NCBI RefSeq assembly: GCF_010730575.1
Contig: NZ_AP022614.1
Span: 62,001 to 126,000, forward strand
DNA from: Mycobacterium parmense
Lineage (GTDB): Bacteria; Actinomycetota; Actinomycetes; Mycobacteriales; Mycobacteriaceae
DNA length: 64,000 nt
Direction of reading: 5' to 3'
Shown here one piece after another: positions 50,739 through 61,562 of this stretch; the stretch's first letter is position 1, and each line of letters opens with the position of its first letter. The notes below the pieces were generated by a model. The model was not told the origin of the DNA. It made no database searches and saw only the letters and a program-made list of their open reading frames with translations. Made by a program: the position numbers and the translations under genes.

Positions 50739-53700
50739 TTGACTGCCACACCGCACATTGGTGGACCTCTCGAGGAGCTCCTCGAGCGCAGCGGACGATT
50801 CTTCACCCCGGGCGAGTTCTCGGCGGATCTGCGCACGGTCACGCGTCGCGGCGGCCGCGAAGCCGACGTGTTCTACCGCGACAGGTGGAGCCACGACAAG
50901 GTGGTCCGGTCCACTCACGGCGTCAACTGCACCGGATCGTGCTCGTGGCAGATCTACGTCAAGGACGGGATCATCACCTGGGAGACCCAGCAGACCGACT
51001 ACCCGTCGGTGGGCCCGGACCGGCCCGAATACGAGCCGCGCGGGTGTCCCCGCGGCGCGTCGTTCTCCTGGTACAGCTATTCGCCCACCCGGGTGCGCTA
51101 CCCCTACGCCCGCGGCGAGCTGATGCAGATGTACCGGGAGGCCAAGGCGCGCCTGGGCGATCCGGTTCTGGCGTGGGCGGACATTCAGGCCGATCCCGAA
51201 CGCCGCCGCCGCTACCAACGCGCCCGCGGTAAGGGCGGGCTGGTGCGGGTCACCTGGGCCGAGGCCACCGAACTGATCGCCGCCGCCCACGTGCACACCA
51301 TCAAGACCTACGGTCCGGACCGGGTCGCCGGCTTCTCCCCGATCCCGGCGATGTCGATGGTGTCCTACGCCGCCGGCTCGCGGTTCTTCGAACTCATCGG
51401 CGGCGCCATGACGTCGTTCTACGACTGGTACGCCGACCTTCCGGTGGCTTCCCCGCAGGTGTTCGGCGACCAGACCGACGTGCCCGAATCGGGGGACTGG
51501 TGGGATGCGGCCTACCTGATGATGTGGGGCTCCAATGTCCCGATCACCAGGACCCCCGATGCGCACTGGATGGCCGAGGCGCGCTACCGCGGAACCAAGG
51601 TCGTGAGCGTCAGCCCCGACTACGCCGACAACACCAAGTTCGCCGACGAGTGGATGCCCTGCGCCGCCGGCACCGACGGCGCGCTGGCCATGGCGATGGG
51701 GCACGTCATCCTCTCGGAATGCTATGTCAACAAACAGGTTCCGTTCTTCGTTGACTTCTCGCGCCGATACACCGACCTGCCGTTTCTGATCAAGCTGGAA
51801 GAGCGCGGCGGCATGCTGGTGCCGGGCAAGAACCTCACGGCGGCCGACCTGGGCGAGGCGGTCGAGAACGCGGCGCTCAAGCCGGCGGTACTGGACGAAG
51901 TCACCGGTTCGGCGGTGGTGCCGCACGGCTCGCTGGGTTTCCGCTACGGCGAGGACGGCGTGGGCAAGTGGAACCTCGATCTCGGCGACCTGGCGCCCGC
52001 GCTGAGCGTGCGCGACGCGCACGGCACGAACGGGGGCTCCAGCGCCGCGGTGGTGCACTTGCCCAGCTTCGACACCGTCAACGGCGAGGGCACGACGATC
52101 GCACGCGGCGTTCCGGTGCGCCGGATCGGAAAGCACACGGTGTGCACGGTTTTCGACCTGATGCTCGCCCACTACGGGGTCGCGCGCCCGGGCCTGCCCG
52201 GCGACTGGCCCACCGGCTACGACGACGCGACCCAGCAGAACACCCCGGCGTGGCAGGAGGCCATCACCGGAGTGTCGGCGGCGCAGGCCATCCGGGTGGC
52301 CCGCGAATTCGCCTGCAGCTCAGAGGAATCCGGCGGCCGATCGATGATCATCATGGGCAGCGGCATCAATCAGTGGTTCCACGGCGACGCCACCTACCGC
52401 GCGGTGCTGGCCCTGCTGATGCTGACCGGGTCGATGGGCCGCAACGGCGGCGGCTGGGCCCACTACGTCGGGCAGGAGAAAGTGCGGCCGCTCACCGGAT
52501 TTCAGACCATGGCGATGGCGACCGACTGGGTGCGGCCGCCGCGCCAGGTGCCCGGCGCCTCGTATTGGTACGTCCACACCGACCAGTGGCGTTACGACGG
52601 CTATGCGGCCGACAAGTTGTCCAGCCCGCTGGGCCGGGGCCGGTTCGCGGGCAAGCACACCATGGACCTGCTGGCCTCGGCGTCGGCCATGGGCTGGAGC
52701 CCGTTCTATCCCCAGTTCGACCGATCGAGTCTGGACGTGGCCGACGAGGCACGCGCCGCGGGTCGCGACGTCGCCGAGTATGTCGCCGAGCAACTCGGGC
52801 GGCGGGAACTCAAGCTGGCCGTCACCGATCCCGACAATCCCGCGAACTGGCCGCGGGTGCTTACGGTGTGGCGGGCCAACCTGATCGGCTCGTCGGGCAA
52901 GGGCGGCGAGTACTTCCTGCGTCATCTCTTGGGTACCGATTCCAACGTCCAGGCCGAGCCCCCGGCCGACGGGATACGGCCGGTCGACGTGACCTGCGAC
53001 GGGGACATCCCGGACGGCAAGCTCGACTTGATGATGTCGATCGACTTCCGGATGACATCGACGACTTTGGTGTCGGACGTGGTGCTTCCTGCGGCGACCT
53101 GGTACGAGAAGGCCGATATTTCCAGCACCGACATGCATCCGTACGTGCACGCGTTCAGCGCCGCGACCGACCCGCCCTGGGAAACCCGTTCGGATTTCGA
53201 CGCTTTCGGCGCCATCGCACGTGCGTTCAGCGCGATGGCCAAACGTCATCTGGGCACCCGCAGCGATGTGGTGCTCACCGCGCTGCAGCACGACACTCCG
53301 GACGCGATGGTCTACCCCGACGGCACCGAAAACGACTGGTTGCATACCGGCGTGACGCCGACGCCGGGGCGGACGATGCCGAAGCTCACCGTGGTGGAGC
53401 GCGACTACGGCGCCGTCTACGACAAATGGCTGACGCTGGGGCCGCTCGTGGAGACATTCGGTCTGACCACCAAAGGCGTGACCGTACAGCCGTTCCGGGA
53501 GGTCGAGGAGCTGGCGGCCAAGTTCGGCGTGATGGATTCCGGTGTGGCCGCCGGCCGTCCGGCCATCACCACCGCCGCCCGGATGGCCGACGTGCTGCTG
53601 GCGCTGTCCGGAACGACCAACGGTCGCCTCGCGGTAGAGGGTTTCCGCGAGCTGGAGAAGCGCACCGGCCAGCGGCTCGCGCACCTGGCCGAGGGCAGCG

Positions 53701-54437
53701 AAGACCGCCGCGTCACCTACGCCGATACCCAGGCCCGTCCCGTCCAGGTGAACACCAGCCCGGAGTGGTCGGGCAGTGAGACGGGCGGCCGCCGCTACGC
53801 GCCGTTCACCGTCAACATCGAAAATCTCAAGCCGTTCCACACCCTGACCGGGCGGATGCACTTCTACCTGGCCCACGACTGGGTGGAGGAGCTCGGCGAG
53901 CATCTGCCCGTCTTCCGTCCGCCGCTGGACATGGCGCGGTTGTTCGGTCAGCCCGAGCTCGGCCCCACCGACGACGGAATCGGGCTCACCGTGCGGTATC
54001 TGACGCCGCACTCGAAGTGGTCGTTCCACTCCACCTATCAGGACAACCTGTACATGCTCACGTTGTCGCGTGGTGGTCCCACCATGTGGATGAGTCCCGG
54101 CGATGCGGCGAAAATCGGTGTGCGCGACAATGATTGGGTCGAGGCGGTGAACACCAACGGCATCTACGTGTGCCGCGCGATCGTCTCGCATCGCATGCCC
54201 GACGGCGTGGTGTTCGTCTACCACGTGCAGGAACGCACGGTGGACACGCCGCGCACCGAGACCAACAACAAGCGCGGCGGCAACCACAACGCGCTGACGC
54301 GGATACGGATCAAGCCCAGCCACCTCGCCGGTGGCTACGGCCAGCATGCGTTCGCGTTCAACTACATGGGCCCCACCGGCAACCAGCGCGACGAGGTGAC
54401 CGTGGTGCGCCGCCGCGGCCAGGAGGTGACCTACTGA
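50739..54437 (+). CDS. narG: Respiratory nitrate reductase, catalytic alpha subunit
   Basis: NarG is the molybdenum subunit that reduces nitrate to nitrite at the inner face of the membrane, taking electrons from NarH. The 1,232-residue length equals that of Rv1161. The N-terminal iron-sulfur ligand motif THGVNCTGSCSWQIYVKDG lies near residue 62. Asp for molybdenum lies in the YADLPVASPQVFGDQTDVPE region. The TTG at 50739 is chosen because AGGAGG sits seven bases upstream and TATPHIGGPLEELLERSGRF is the usual NarG start. An ATG at 50724 would include the ribosome-binding site as codons. It runs into narH with a two-base gap. Confidence 0.95.
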   Translation: MTATPHIGGPLEELLERSGRFFTPGEFSADLRTVTRRGGREADVFYRDRWSHDKVVRSTHGVNCTGSCSWQIYVKDGIITWETQQTDYPSVGPDRPEYEPRGCPRGASFSWYSYSPTRVRYPYARGELMQMYREAKARLGDPVLAWADIQADPERRRRYQRARGKGGLVRVTWAEATELIAAAHVHTIKTYGPDRVAGFSPIPAMSMVSYAAGSRFFELIGGAMTSFYDWYADLPVASPQVFGDQTDVPESGDWWDAAYLMMWGSNVPITRTPDAHWMAEARYRGTKVVSVSPDYADNTKFADEWMPCAAGTDGALAMAMGHVILSECYVNKQVPFFVDFSRRYTDLPFLIKLEERGGMLVPGKNLTAADLGEAVENAALKPAVLDEVTGSAVVPHGSLGFRYGEDGVGKWNLDLGDLAPALSVRDAHGTNGGSSAAVVHLPSFDTVNGEGTTIARGVPVRRIGKHTVCTVFDLMLAHYGVARPGLPGDWPTGYDDATQQNTPAWQEAITGVSAAQAIRVAREFACSSEESGGRSMIIMGSGINQWFHGDATYRAVLALLMLTGSMGRNGGGWAHYVGQEKVRPLTGFQTMAMATDWVRPPRQVPGASYWYVHTDQWRYDGYAADKLSSPLGRGRFAGKHTMDLLASASAMGWSPFYPQFDRSSLDVADEARAAGRDVAEYVAEQLGRRELKLAVTDPDNPANWPRVLTVWRANLIGSSGKGGEYFLRHLLGTDSNVQAEPPADGIRPVDVTCDGDIPDGKLDLMMSIDFRMTSTTLVSDVVLPAATWYEKADISSTDMHPYVHAFSAATDPPWETRSDFDAFGAIARAFSAMAKRHLGTRSDVVLTALQHDTPDAMVYPDGTENDWLHTGVTPTPGRTMPKLTVVERDYGAVYDKWLTLGPLVETFGLTTKGVTVQPFREVEELAAKFGVMDSGVAAGRPAITTAARMADVLLALSGTTNGRLAVEGFRELEKRTGQRLAHLAEGSEDRRVTYADTQARPVQVNTSPEWSGSETGGRRYAPFTVNIENLKPFHTLTGRMHFYLAHDWVEELGEHLPVFRPPLDMARLFGQPELGPTDDGIGLTVRYLTPHSKWSFHSTYQDNLYMLTLSRGGPTMWMSPGDAAKIGVRDNDWVEAVNTNGIYVCRAIVSHRMPDGVVFVYHVQERTVDTPRTETNNKRGGNHNALTRIRIKPSHLAGGYGQHAFAFNYMGPTGNQRDEVTVVRRRGQEVTY

Positions 54438-54439
54438 CC

Positions 54440-56053
54440 ATGAAAGTCATGGCACAACTGGCGATGGTGATGAACCTCGACAAATGCATCGGCTGCCATA
54501 CCTGCTCGGTGACATGCAAACAGGCATGGACCAACCGTTCCGGCACCGAGTATGTGTGGTTCAACAATGTCGAAACTCGCCCCGGGCAAGGCTATCCGCG
54601 CACCTACGAGGACCAGGGGCGCTGGCGTGGCGGCTGGATCCGCGACAAGCGCGGCAGGCTGCGGCTGCGCGACGGCGGCCGCATCAGCAAGCTGCTGCGG
54701 ATCTTCGCCAATCCGAAGTTGCCCACCATCGACGAGTACTACGAGCCGTGGACCTACGACTACGAGAACCTGACCACGGCGCCCGCGGGCGACACCTTCC
54801 CGACGGCCGCGCCGAGGAGCCTGATCAGTGGCAAGCCCATGAAGATCACCTGGGGACCCAACTGGGACGACAACCTGTCCGGCTCTCCGGAGATTCTGGC
54901 CGACGACCCGATCCTTCGAAAGATCAACGACGTCAATGACAGCGTCCGGCTCTCCCTCGAAGAGACCTTCATGTTCTATCTGCCGCGGATCTGCGAGCAC
55001 TGTCTGAACCCCTCCTGCGTGGCCTCGTGCCCCTCTGGCGCGATGTACAAGCGCAGCGAGGACGGCATCGTGCTGGTCGATCAGGACCGCTGCCGGGGCT
55101 GGCGGATGTGTGTCTCCGGATGTCCCTACAAGAAGGTGTATTTCAACCACAAGACCGGCAAGGCCGAGAAGTGCACGCTGTGCTACCCGCGGATGGAGGT
55201 CGGCCTGCCGACCATCTGCTCGGAGACCTGCGTGGGCCGGCTGCGCTACCTGGGCCTGGTGCTCTACGACGCCGACCGGGTCCTGGAGGCGGCATCGGTG
55301 GAAAACGACACCGACCTCTACGAGGCGCAGCGACGAATCCTCCTGGATCCCAACGACCCGGAAGTGATCGCCGGTGCGCGCGCCGAGGGGATCTCCGACG
55401 AGTGGATCGAGGCCGCGCAGCGCTCCCCGATCTACGCGCTGATCCACACCTACAAGGTGGCGCTGCCGCTGCACCCGGAATACCGCACCATGCCCATGGT
55501 CTGGTACATCCCGCCGCTGTCGCCCGTGGTCGACGCGGTCAGCCGCGACGGTCACGACGGCGAGGACGTCGGCAACCTGTTCGGCGCTCTGGAGGCGCTG
55601 CGCATCCCCATGCAATACCTCGCCGAACTGTTCAGCGCCGGCGACACGACCGTGGTCGAAGCCGTGTTGCGCCGGCTGGCGGCCATGCGCTCGTACATGC
55701 GTGACATCAACCTCGGGCGACAGACCCAGCCGCACATACCGCATTCCGTCGGGCTCACCGAAGAGCAGATCTACGAGATGTACCGCCTGCTGGCCATCGC
55801 GAAATACGAAGAGCGCTATGTTATTCCGACTGCCTTCAGTCCCCAGGCGCGCGAGCTGGAGCAGATGGGTTGCTCGCTTTCCGGTGAGGGCGGACCGGGA
55901 ATGTACGAGACCGGCGATCCGGTGCCCGTCGCCGTCGAGAGCTTCCATGCGGTCAAGCGACGGGACGGCGGGCGCGCGACCCGGGTCAACCTCCTCAACT
56001 GGGATGGCGGCCGGGTGCCCGCCGAAATGTTCCCCGAAGAGCAGCAGCGATGA
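54440..56053 (+). CDS. narH: Respiratory nitrate reductase, iron-sulfur beta subunit
   Basis: This is a 537-residue electron-transfer subunit. Four cysteine groups are visible: CIGCHTCSVTCKQAW near residue 16, CEHCLNPSCVASCPSG near 185, CRGWRMCVSGCPYKK near 218, and CTLCYPRMEVGLPTICSETC near 247. The Trp in the third group replaces a Cys and marks the [3Fe-4S] cluster, as in other NarH. The ATG is two bases after the narG stop, with AGGAGG further upstream inside narG. It passes electrons from NarI heme to NarG. Confidence 0.95.
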   Translation: MKVMAQLAMVMNLDKCIGCHTCSVTCKQAWTNRSGTEYVWFNNVETRPGQGYPRTYEDQGRWRGGWIRDKRGRLRLRDGGRISKLLRIFANPKLPTIDEYYEPWTYDYENLTTAPAGDTFPTAAPRSLISGKPMKITWGPNWDDNLSGSPEILADDPILRKINDVNDSVRLSLEETFMFYLPRICEHCLNPSCVASCPSGAMYKRSEDGIVLVDQDRCRGWRMCVSGCPYKKVYFNHKTGKAEKCTLCYPRMEVGLPTICSETCVGRLRYLGLVLYDADRVLEAASVENDTDLYEAQRRILLDPNDPEVIAGARAEGISDEWIEAAQRSPIYALIHTYKVALPLHPEYRTMPMVWYIPPLSPVVDAVSRDGHDGEDVGNLFGALEALRIPMQYLAELFSAGDTTVVEAVLRRLAAMRSYMRDINLGRQTQPHIPHSVGLTEEQIYEMYRLLAIAKYEERYVIPTAFSPQARELEQMGCSLSGEGGPGMYETGDPVPVAVESFHAVKRRDGGRATRVNLLNWDGGRVPAEMFPEEQQR

Positions 56054-56724
56054 GGGTGCTGGCCAGGCTGCGCGAACGCGCGGGCGCGGCGACGATGCAG
56101 GATCGCGCCGTGTGGCAGGCGGCCTCGCTGCTGCTCGCGTATCCGGACGACGCGCTGGCCCGGCGGTTGGACACCGTCGATGAACTGCTGGGCCACATCG
56201 ACGGTGGGGCCGCGGCGCTGCTTGCCCGGACGGCCGCGGCGCTGCGTCGCCGCGAGGCGATGGGCGCCGCAATGGATTACGTCGCGACTTTCGACATGCG
56301 CAGGCGCGCCACGATGTACCTGACGTACTGGACGGCGGGGGACACCCGCAACCGCGGCCGCGAGATGCTCGAATTCGCGACCGCCTACCGGCACGCGGGT
56401 GTGCAGCCGCCGCGCGCCGAGGCCCCCGACCACCTTCCCGTCGTGCTCGAGTTCGCGGCCACAGTCGATCCCGAAGCCGGGCGGCGGCTGCTCACCGAGC
56501 ACCGGGTCCCGATCGACGTGCTGCGGGCCGCCCTGGACGACGCCGAATCGCCCTACGCGCACACGATCGCGGCCGTCTGCACGACCCTGCCGGTGACGAC
56601 CGATCAGGACGTACGTCGTGCGGAACGCCTCGCCCGGGCCGGCCCGCCTGCGGAATCCGTTGGGCTGCAACCGTTCAACTTGACCGTCCCGCCGCGTCGC
56701 CGGAAGGGGGCACCCAATGGGTAG
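56050..56724 (+). CDS. narJ: Nitrate reductase assembly chaperone, delta subunit
   Basis: This 224-residue NarJ (TorD-like all-helical) chaperone binds apo-NarG and helps insert the molybdenum cofactor; it is not part of the final enzyme. WQAASLLLAYPDD near residue 22 and VATFDMRRRATMYLTYWTAGDTRNRGREML near 78-107 are the conserved segments. The ATG overlaps the narH stop (ATGA) and the 3' end overlaps narI by eight bases, so the operon is translationally coupled. Confidence 0.93.
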   Translation: MRVLARLRERAGAATMQDRAVWQAASLLLAYPDDALARRLDTVDELLGHIDGGAAALLARTAAALRRREAMGAAMDYVATFDMRRRATMYLTYWTAGDTRNRGREMLEFATAYRHAGVQPPRAEAPDHLPVVLEFAATVDPEAGRRLLTEHRVPIDVLRAALDDAESPYAHTIAAVCTTLPVTTDQDVRRAERLARAGPPAESVGLQPFNLTVPPRRRKGAPNG

Positions 56725-57448
56725 CAGCGTGCTGTTCTGGGACATCGCGCCGTATGTCACGCTGACCACGTTGCTGGTCGGCACCTGGTGGCGCTACCGC
56801 TACGACAAGTTCGGCTGGACGTCTCGTTCCTCGCAGATCTACGAGTCGCGGCTGCTGCGGGTCGCGAGCCCCGTTTTTCATTTCGGGATCCTGGCGGTGT
56901 TCGCCGGACACGTGATGGGGTTGTTCATCCCGCCGTCGGTGACGCACGCGCTGAAGGTGAGCGATTACGCCTACCACATGCAGGCGGTGATCGCCGGATC
57001 GATCGCGGGCCTGGCCACGCTGGCGGGTATCGGGTTGCTGATCTACCGGCGATTCACCCGACCGCCGGTGTCCATGGCCACAACCCGCAGCGACAAGGTG
57101 ATGTACGTGGTTCTGGTGCTGGCCGTCGTGGTCGGCCTGTACTGCGACCTGATCGGCACCGGACCACATGGCGGCGAGTTTCACTATCGGTACACGGTCG
57201 GCATGTGGTTCCGGGGCATCTGGATTCTGCAGCCGCACGGCGAGGTGATGGTGCGAGCCCCGTTCGACTACCAGCTGCACGCGCTGATCGGCATGGTGCT
57301 GTTCACGCTGTGGCCGTTCACCCGTCTGGTGCACGCCTTCAGCGCGCCCGTCTTCTACCTGTTCCGGCCGTACATCGTCTACCGCAGCCGGGAGGCGGCG
57401 GACAAGGGCGCGCTGGTCGGCACGGCGCCGCGCCGCCGGGGCTGGTAG
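56717..57448 (+). CDS. narI: Respiratory nitrate reductase, cytochrome b gamma subunit
   Basis: This is a 243-residue membrane cytochrome b with five segments near residues 5-22, 50-72, 88-110, 125-145 and 185-205. The four His for two hemes are expected in HFGILAVFAGHVMG near 55-66 and in YQLHALIGMVLFTLWPFTRLVHAFSAP near 188-207. It anchors NarGH at the membrane and takes electrons from menaquinol. GGAAGGGGG precedes the ATG at 56717. Last gene of the operon. Confidence 0.94.
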   Translation: MGSSVLFWDIAPYVTLTTLLVGTWWRYRYDKFGWTSRSSQIYESRLLRVASPVFHFGILAVFAGHVMGLFIPPSVTHALKVSDYAYHMQAVIAGSIAGLATLAGIGLLIYRRFTRPPVSMATTRSDKVMYVVLVLAVVVGLYCDLIGTGPHGGEFHYRYTVGMWFRGIWILQPHGEVMVRAPFDYQLHALIGMVLFTLWPFTRLVHAFSAPVFYLFRPYIVYRSREAADKGALVGTAPRRRGW

Positions 57449-57562
57449 AGCTCACCCGGGTGCTCGAGCGTGCGACCTCGGCGCGGATGACGCCCGGCGT
57501 GTCGGCGCCCCCTTGACCTGCTCAGTTCGCGTATGCGTAGCCCGCGCTGCCACAATCACCGC

Positions 57563-59452
57563 GTGTCATTCCGCAACGTCGCCATCGTCGCCCACGTCGA
57601 CCATGGGAAGACCACCCTGGTGGACGCGATGCTGCGGCAGTCCGGCGCCTTGACCCATCGGGGCGACGACACCCAGGAACGCATCATGGACAGCGGTGAC
57701 CTCGAGAAGGAAAAGGGCATCACCATCCTGGCCAAGAACACCGCCGTGCACCGCCACAACGCCGACGGATCCGTCACGGTCATCAACGTGATCGACACCC
57801 CGGGCCACGCGGACTTCGGCGGCGAGGTCGAACGCGGGCTCTCCATGGTGGACGGCGTGCTGCTGCTGGTCGACGCGTCCGAGGGCCCGCTGCCGCAGAC
57901 GCGGTTCGTGCTGCGCAAGGCGCTGGCCGCCCATCTGCCGGTGATTCTCGTCGTCAACAAGACCGACCGGCCCGACGCGCGCATCGCCGAGGTCGTCGAG
58001 GCCAGCCACGACCTCTTGCTCGACGTCGCGTCGGACCTCGACGACGAAGCCGCCAAGGCCGCCGAGCACGCGCTGGGATTGCCGACGCTCTACGCGTCGG
58101 GCCGCGCGGGCATCGCCAGCACCGAGGAGCCTGCCGACGGTGAGGTCCCCGCGGGTGACAACCTGGACCCGCTGTTCGACGTCCTGATGGAACACATCCC
58201 GCCGCCGTCGGGGGATCCCGAGGCACCATTGCAGGCGCTGGTCACCAACCTCGACGCGTCGACGTTTCTCGGCCGGTTGGCCCTGATTCGCATCTATAAC
58301 GGCAAGCTGCGCAAGGGCCAGCAGGTCGCGTGGATGCGCGAGGTCGACGGGCTGCCCGTCATCACCAGCGCCAAGATCACCGAGCTGCTGGCGACCGAGG
58401 GCGTGGAGCGCAGCGCCACCGACGAGGCCATCGCCGGTGACATCGTGGCCGTGGCCGGGCTGCCGGAGATCATGATCGGCGACACGCTGGCCGATCCCGA
58501 CCACGCCCACGCGCTGCCGCGGATCACCGTCGACGAGCCGGCCATCTCGGTGACCATCGGCACCAACACCTCGCCGCTGGCGGGCAAGGTGCCCGGCCAC
58601 AAGCTGACCGCGCGCATGGTCCGCAGCCGTCTCGACCAGGAACTGGTCGGCAATGTCTCGATCCGGGTCGTGGACATCGGCCGGCCCGACGCGTGGGAGG
58701 TCCAGGGCCGCGGCGAGCTCGCCCTGGCGGTGCTGGTCGAACAGATGCGCCGCGAGGGCTTCGAGCTCACGGTGGGCAAGCCGCAGGTGGTGACCCGCAC
58801 GATCGACGGAAGGCTGCACGAGCCGTTCGAGGCGATGACGATCGACTGCCCCGACGAGTTCGTCGGTGCCATCACCCAATTGATGGCCGCCCGCAAGGGG
58901 CGCATGGAGGAGATGACCAACCACGCGGCGGGCTGGGTCCGCATGGATTTCATCGTGCCCAGCCGCGGCCTGATCGGCTTCCGCACCGACTTCCTCACGC
59001 TCACCCGCGGCACCGGCATCGCCAACGCGGTCTTCGACGGCTACCGGCCGTGGGCGGGGGAGATCCGCGCCCGGCACACCGGGTCGCTGGTGTCCGACCG
59101 GTCGGGCACCATCACACCGTTCGCGATGATCCAGCTCGCCGACCGCGGCCAGTTCTTCGTCGAGCCCGGTCAGGACACCTACGAGGGCATGGTCGTCGGG
59201 ATCAATCCGCGCGCCGAGGATCTCGACGTCAACGTCACCCGGGAGAAGAAGCTCACCAACATGCGGTCCTCGACGGCCGACGTGATCGAAACGCTGGCCC
59301 GCCCACTGGAACTCGACTTGGAGCAGGCCATGGAGTTCTGTGCGCCCGACGAATGTGTCGAGGTCACCCCGGAGATCGTGCGGGTCCGCAAGGTCGAGCT
59401 GGACGCCACCAGCCGCGCGCGCAGCCGGGCGCGGGCCAAGGCCCGGGGTTAG
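57563..59452 (+). CDS. typA: Ribosome-associated GTPase TypA/BipA
   Basis: This is a 629-residue translational GTPase of the EF-G-like TypA/BipA family, which aids ribosome assembly and stress growth. G1 is AHVDHGKTT near residue 8, the switch I region holds [16 protein letters not shown]3 is [10 protein letters not shown] near 76, and G4 is NKTD near 130. Domain II follows, and the C-terminal domain has [18 protein letters not shown] near 470, the BipA-specific motif. The GTG at 57563 places the first strand directly after the start. LpqW begins four bases after its stop. Confidence 0.95.
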   Translation: MSFRNVAIVAHVDHGKTTLVDAMLRQSGALTHRGDDTQERIMDSGDLEKEKGITILAKNTAVHRHNADGSVTVINVIDTPGHADFGGEVERGLSMVDGVLLLVDASEGPLPQTRFVLRKALAAHLPVILVVNKTDRPDARIAEVVEASHDLLLDVASDLDDEAAKAAEHALGLPTLYASGRAGIASTEEPADGEVPAGDNLDPLFDVLMEHIPPPSGDPEAPLQALVTNLDASTFLGRLALIRIYNGKLRKGQQVAWMREVDGLPVITSAKITELLATEGVERSATDEAIAGDIVAVAGLPEIMIGDTLADPDHAHALPRITVDEPAISVTIGTNTSPLAGKVPGHKLTARMVRSRLDQELVGNVSIRVVDIGRPDAWEVQGRGELALAVLVEQMRREGFELTVGKPQVVTRTIDGRLHEPFEAMTIDCPDEFVGAITQLMAARKGRMEEMTNHAAGWVRMDFIVPSRGLIGFRTDFLTLTRGTGIANAVFDGYRPWAGEIRARHTGSLVSDRSGTITPFAMIQLADRGQFFVEPGQDTYEGMVVGINPRAEDLDVNVTREKKLTNMRSSTADVIETLARPLELDLEQAMEFCAPDECVEVTPEIVRVRKVELDATSRARSRARAKARG

Positions 59453-59456
59453 TCAG

Positions 59457-61376
59457 TTGGCGCGTCCCGGCCGGTTCACGCTCGCCGAACGTGTCGTTGC
59501 CCGCGCGCTGAGCCGGGCCCGCCGGCTGCTCGTCGCGGGCGGTGTCGTGGTGTCGCTGATCGGTCTGGGGCTGGCGGCCTGCACGGTCAAGCCGCCGCCG
59601 GCGCCGCAGAGCACGGACACCCCGCACAACTCGCCCCCGCCGCCGCCGCGGGTCACCCAGATCATCATGGGCATCGACTCGATCGGCGCGGGGTTCAACC
59701 CGCACCTGTTGTCGGACCTTTCCCCGGTCAACGCGGCGATCAGCGCGCTGGTGCTGCCCAGCGCCTTTCGGCCGGTGCCCGACCCCAACACGGCCACGGG
59801 TTCGCGGTGGGAGATGGACCCGACGCTGTTGGTGTCGGCTGAGGTGACCAGCCAGGCCCCGTTCACGGTGACCTACAAGATCCGGCCCGAGGCGCAGTGG
59901 ACCGACAACGCCCCCATCGGGGCCGACGATTTCTGGTACCTCTGGCGGCAGATGGTCGGGCAGCCCGGTGTCGTCGACCCCGCCGGCTACGACCTCATCA
60001 CCTCGGTGCAGTCGCTGGAGGGCGGCAAGCAGGCGGTCGTCACGTTCGCGCAGCCGTACCCGGCGTGGAAAGAACTGTTCAGCAACATCCTGCCCGCGCA
60101 TATCGTCAAGGACGTGCCGGGCGGCTTCGCCGCCGGCCTGGCCAGGGCCATGCCGGTGACGGGCGGGCAGTTCCGGGTGGAGAGCATCGACCCGCAGCGC
60201 GACGAGATCCTCATCGCGCGCAACGACCGCTACTGGGGCCCGCCCGCCAAGCCGGCGCTCATCCTGTTCCGCCGGGCGGGCGCGCCCGCCGCGCTCGCCG
60301 ACTCCGTCCGCAACGGCGACACGCAGGTGGCCCAGGTGCACGGCGGTTCGGCTGCGTTCGCGCAGCTCTCGGCGATCCCCGACGTGCGGACCGCCCGGAT
60401 CGTGACGCCGCGGGTGATGCAGCTGACATTGCGCGCCAACGAGCCCAAGCTGTCCGACACGCAGGTCCGCAAGGCGATACTCGGGTTGCTCGACGTGGAC
60501 CTGCTCGCGGCCGTGGGGGCCGGCAGCGACAACACCGTCACCCTGGACCAGGCCCAGATCCGCTCACCGAGCGACCCGGGGTACGTGCCGACCGCCCCCC
60601 CGGCGATGGCCACCCCCGCGGCGCTGGCACTGCTGGCGGGGGCCGGTTACACCGTCGAGCCCAACGCTTCGGCGTCGCCCGAGCCGACACCGGCGAGCAC
60701 CGCCCCACCGGAAGTCATCCGCGGCCGGATCAGCAAGGACGGGCAACAACTTTCGCTGGTGATCGGCGTGGCGGCCAACGACCCCACCTCGGTGGCGGTG
60801 GCCAACACCGCGGCCGACCAGCTGCGCAACGTCGGCATCGCCGCGACCGTGCTGGCGCTGGACCCGGTGACGCTCTACCGCGAGGCGCTGAGCGACAACC
60901 GGGTCGACGCGATCGTCGGCTGGCACCAGGCGGGAGGGAACCTGGCAACTGTGCTGGCCTCCCGCTACGGCTGCCCCGCGCTGCAGACGACGCAGGTGCC
61001 GGCGCCGGGGGCGACGACCACCAGCTCCGGTTCGGCGGGAGTGACGCCGGCTCCCGGGCCGGGCACCACGCCGACGGCGACGCCGAGCCGGCCGCCGGAT
61101 TCCGGCGCGCTGGTCCAGGCGCCGTCGAACCTCACCGGAATCTGCGATCGCAGCATCCAGCCGAATATTGACGCCGCGATCAACGGCACCAAGAACATCA
61201 ACGACGTCATCACCGCGGTCGAACCCCGGTTGTGGAACATGTCGACGGTGCTGCCGATCCTGCAGGACACCACGATCGTCGCCGCCGGACCCAGCGTGCA
61301 GAACGTCAGTCTCTCGGGTTCGGTACCCGTCGGGATCGTCGGTGACGCCGGACAATGGGTCAAAACCGGTCCCTGA
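59457..61376 (+). CDS. lpqW: Lipoprotein LpqW (substrate-binding-like)
   Basis: This 639-residue extracytoplasmic lipoprotein resembles family-5 solute-binding proteins (SBP_bac_5). A basic N-terminus and hydrophobic core end in the lipobox LAAC with the lipidated Cys at residue 42. A Pro-rich linker (about 45-65) follows. The binding domain carries [23 protein letters not shown] near 145. A second Pro/Ser-rich insertion lies near 520-550. In mycobacteria LpqW controls lipomannan/lipoarabinomannan synthesis together with PimE, which is also in this window. The TTG at 59457 is chosen by fit with family length; several GTG codons follow closely. Confidence 0.9.
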   Translation: MARPGRFTLAERVVARALSRARRLLVAGGVVVSLIGLGLAACTVKPPPAPQSTDTPHNSPPPPPRVTQIIMGIDSIGAGFNPHLLSDLSPVNAAISALVLPSAFRPVPDPNTATGSRWEMDPTLLVSAEVTSQAPFTVTYKIRPEAQWTDNAPIGADDFWYLWRQMVGQPGVVDPAGYDLITSVQSLEGGKQAVVTFAQPYPAWKELFSNILPAHIVKDVPGGFAAGLARAMPVTGGQFRVESIDPQRDEILIARNDRYWGPPAKPALILFRRAGAPAALADSVRNGDTQVAQVHGGSAAFAQLSAIPDVRTARIVTPRVMQLTLRANEPKLSDTQVRKAILGLLDVDLLAAVGAGSDNTVTLDQAQIRSPSDPGYVPTAPPAMATPAALALLAGAGYTVEPNASASPEPTPASTAPPEVIRGRISKDGQQLSLVIGVAANDPTSVAVANTAADQLRNVGIAATVLALDPVTLYREALSDNRVDAIVGWHQAGGNLATVLASRYGCPALQTTQVPAPGATTTSSGSAGVTPAPGPGTTPTATPSRPPDSGALVQAPSNLTGICDRSIQPNIDAAINGTKNINDVITAVEPRLWNMSTVLPILQDTTIVAAGPSVQNVSLSGSVPVGIVGDAGQWVKTGP

Positions 61377-61407
61377 CCTGCATCGATAGGCGTTCTACCG
61401 CGCTTAT

Positions 61408-61420
61408 GCGCTTTAAGCGC
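61408..61420. repeat. Short perfect palindrome after lpqW
   Basis: GCGCTTTAAGCGC is a 13-base inverted repeat, 32 bases after the lpqW stop and 143 bases before the PE gene. It could be part of a terminator (no T-tract) or an operator for the PE gene. A related GCGCTTATGCGC lies immediately upstream. Confidence 0.4.
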
Positions 61421-61562
61421 TGGTCATCAAACCTTCGTCAAACGATACCGGTAGACGGATTTATACCTTCTGGCGTACTCTCAGGTAAGCATGAACGCAG
61501 TTCTGCGACCAGCCGTCGGGCAACTGGGCCCAAGTGCTGAAGTCGAGTACTAGGGAGCGAAA

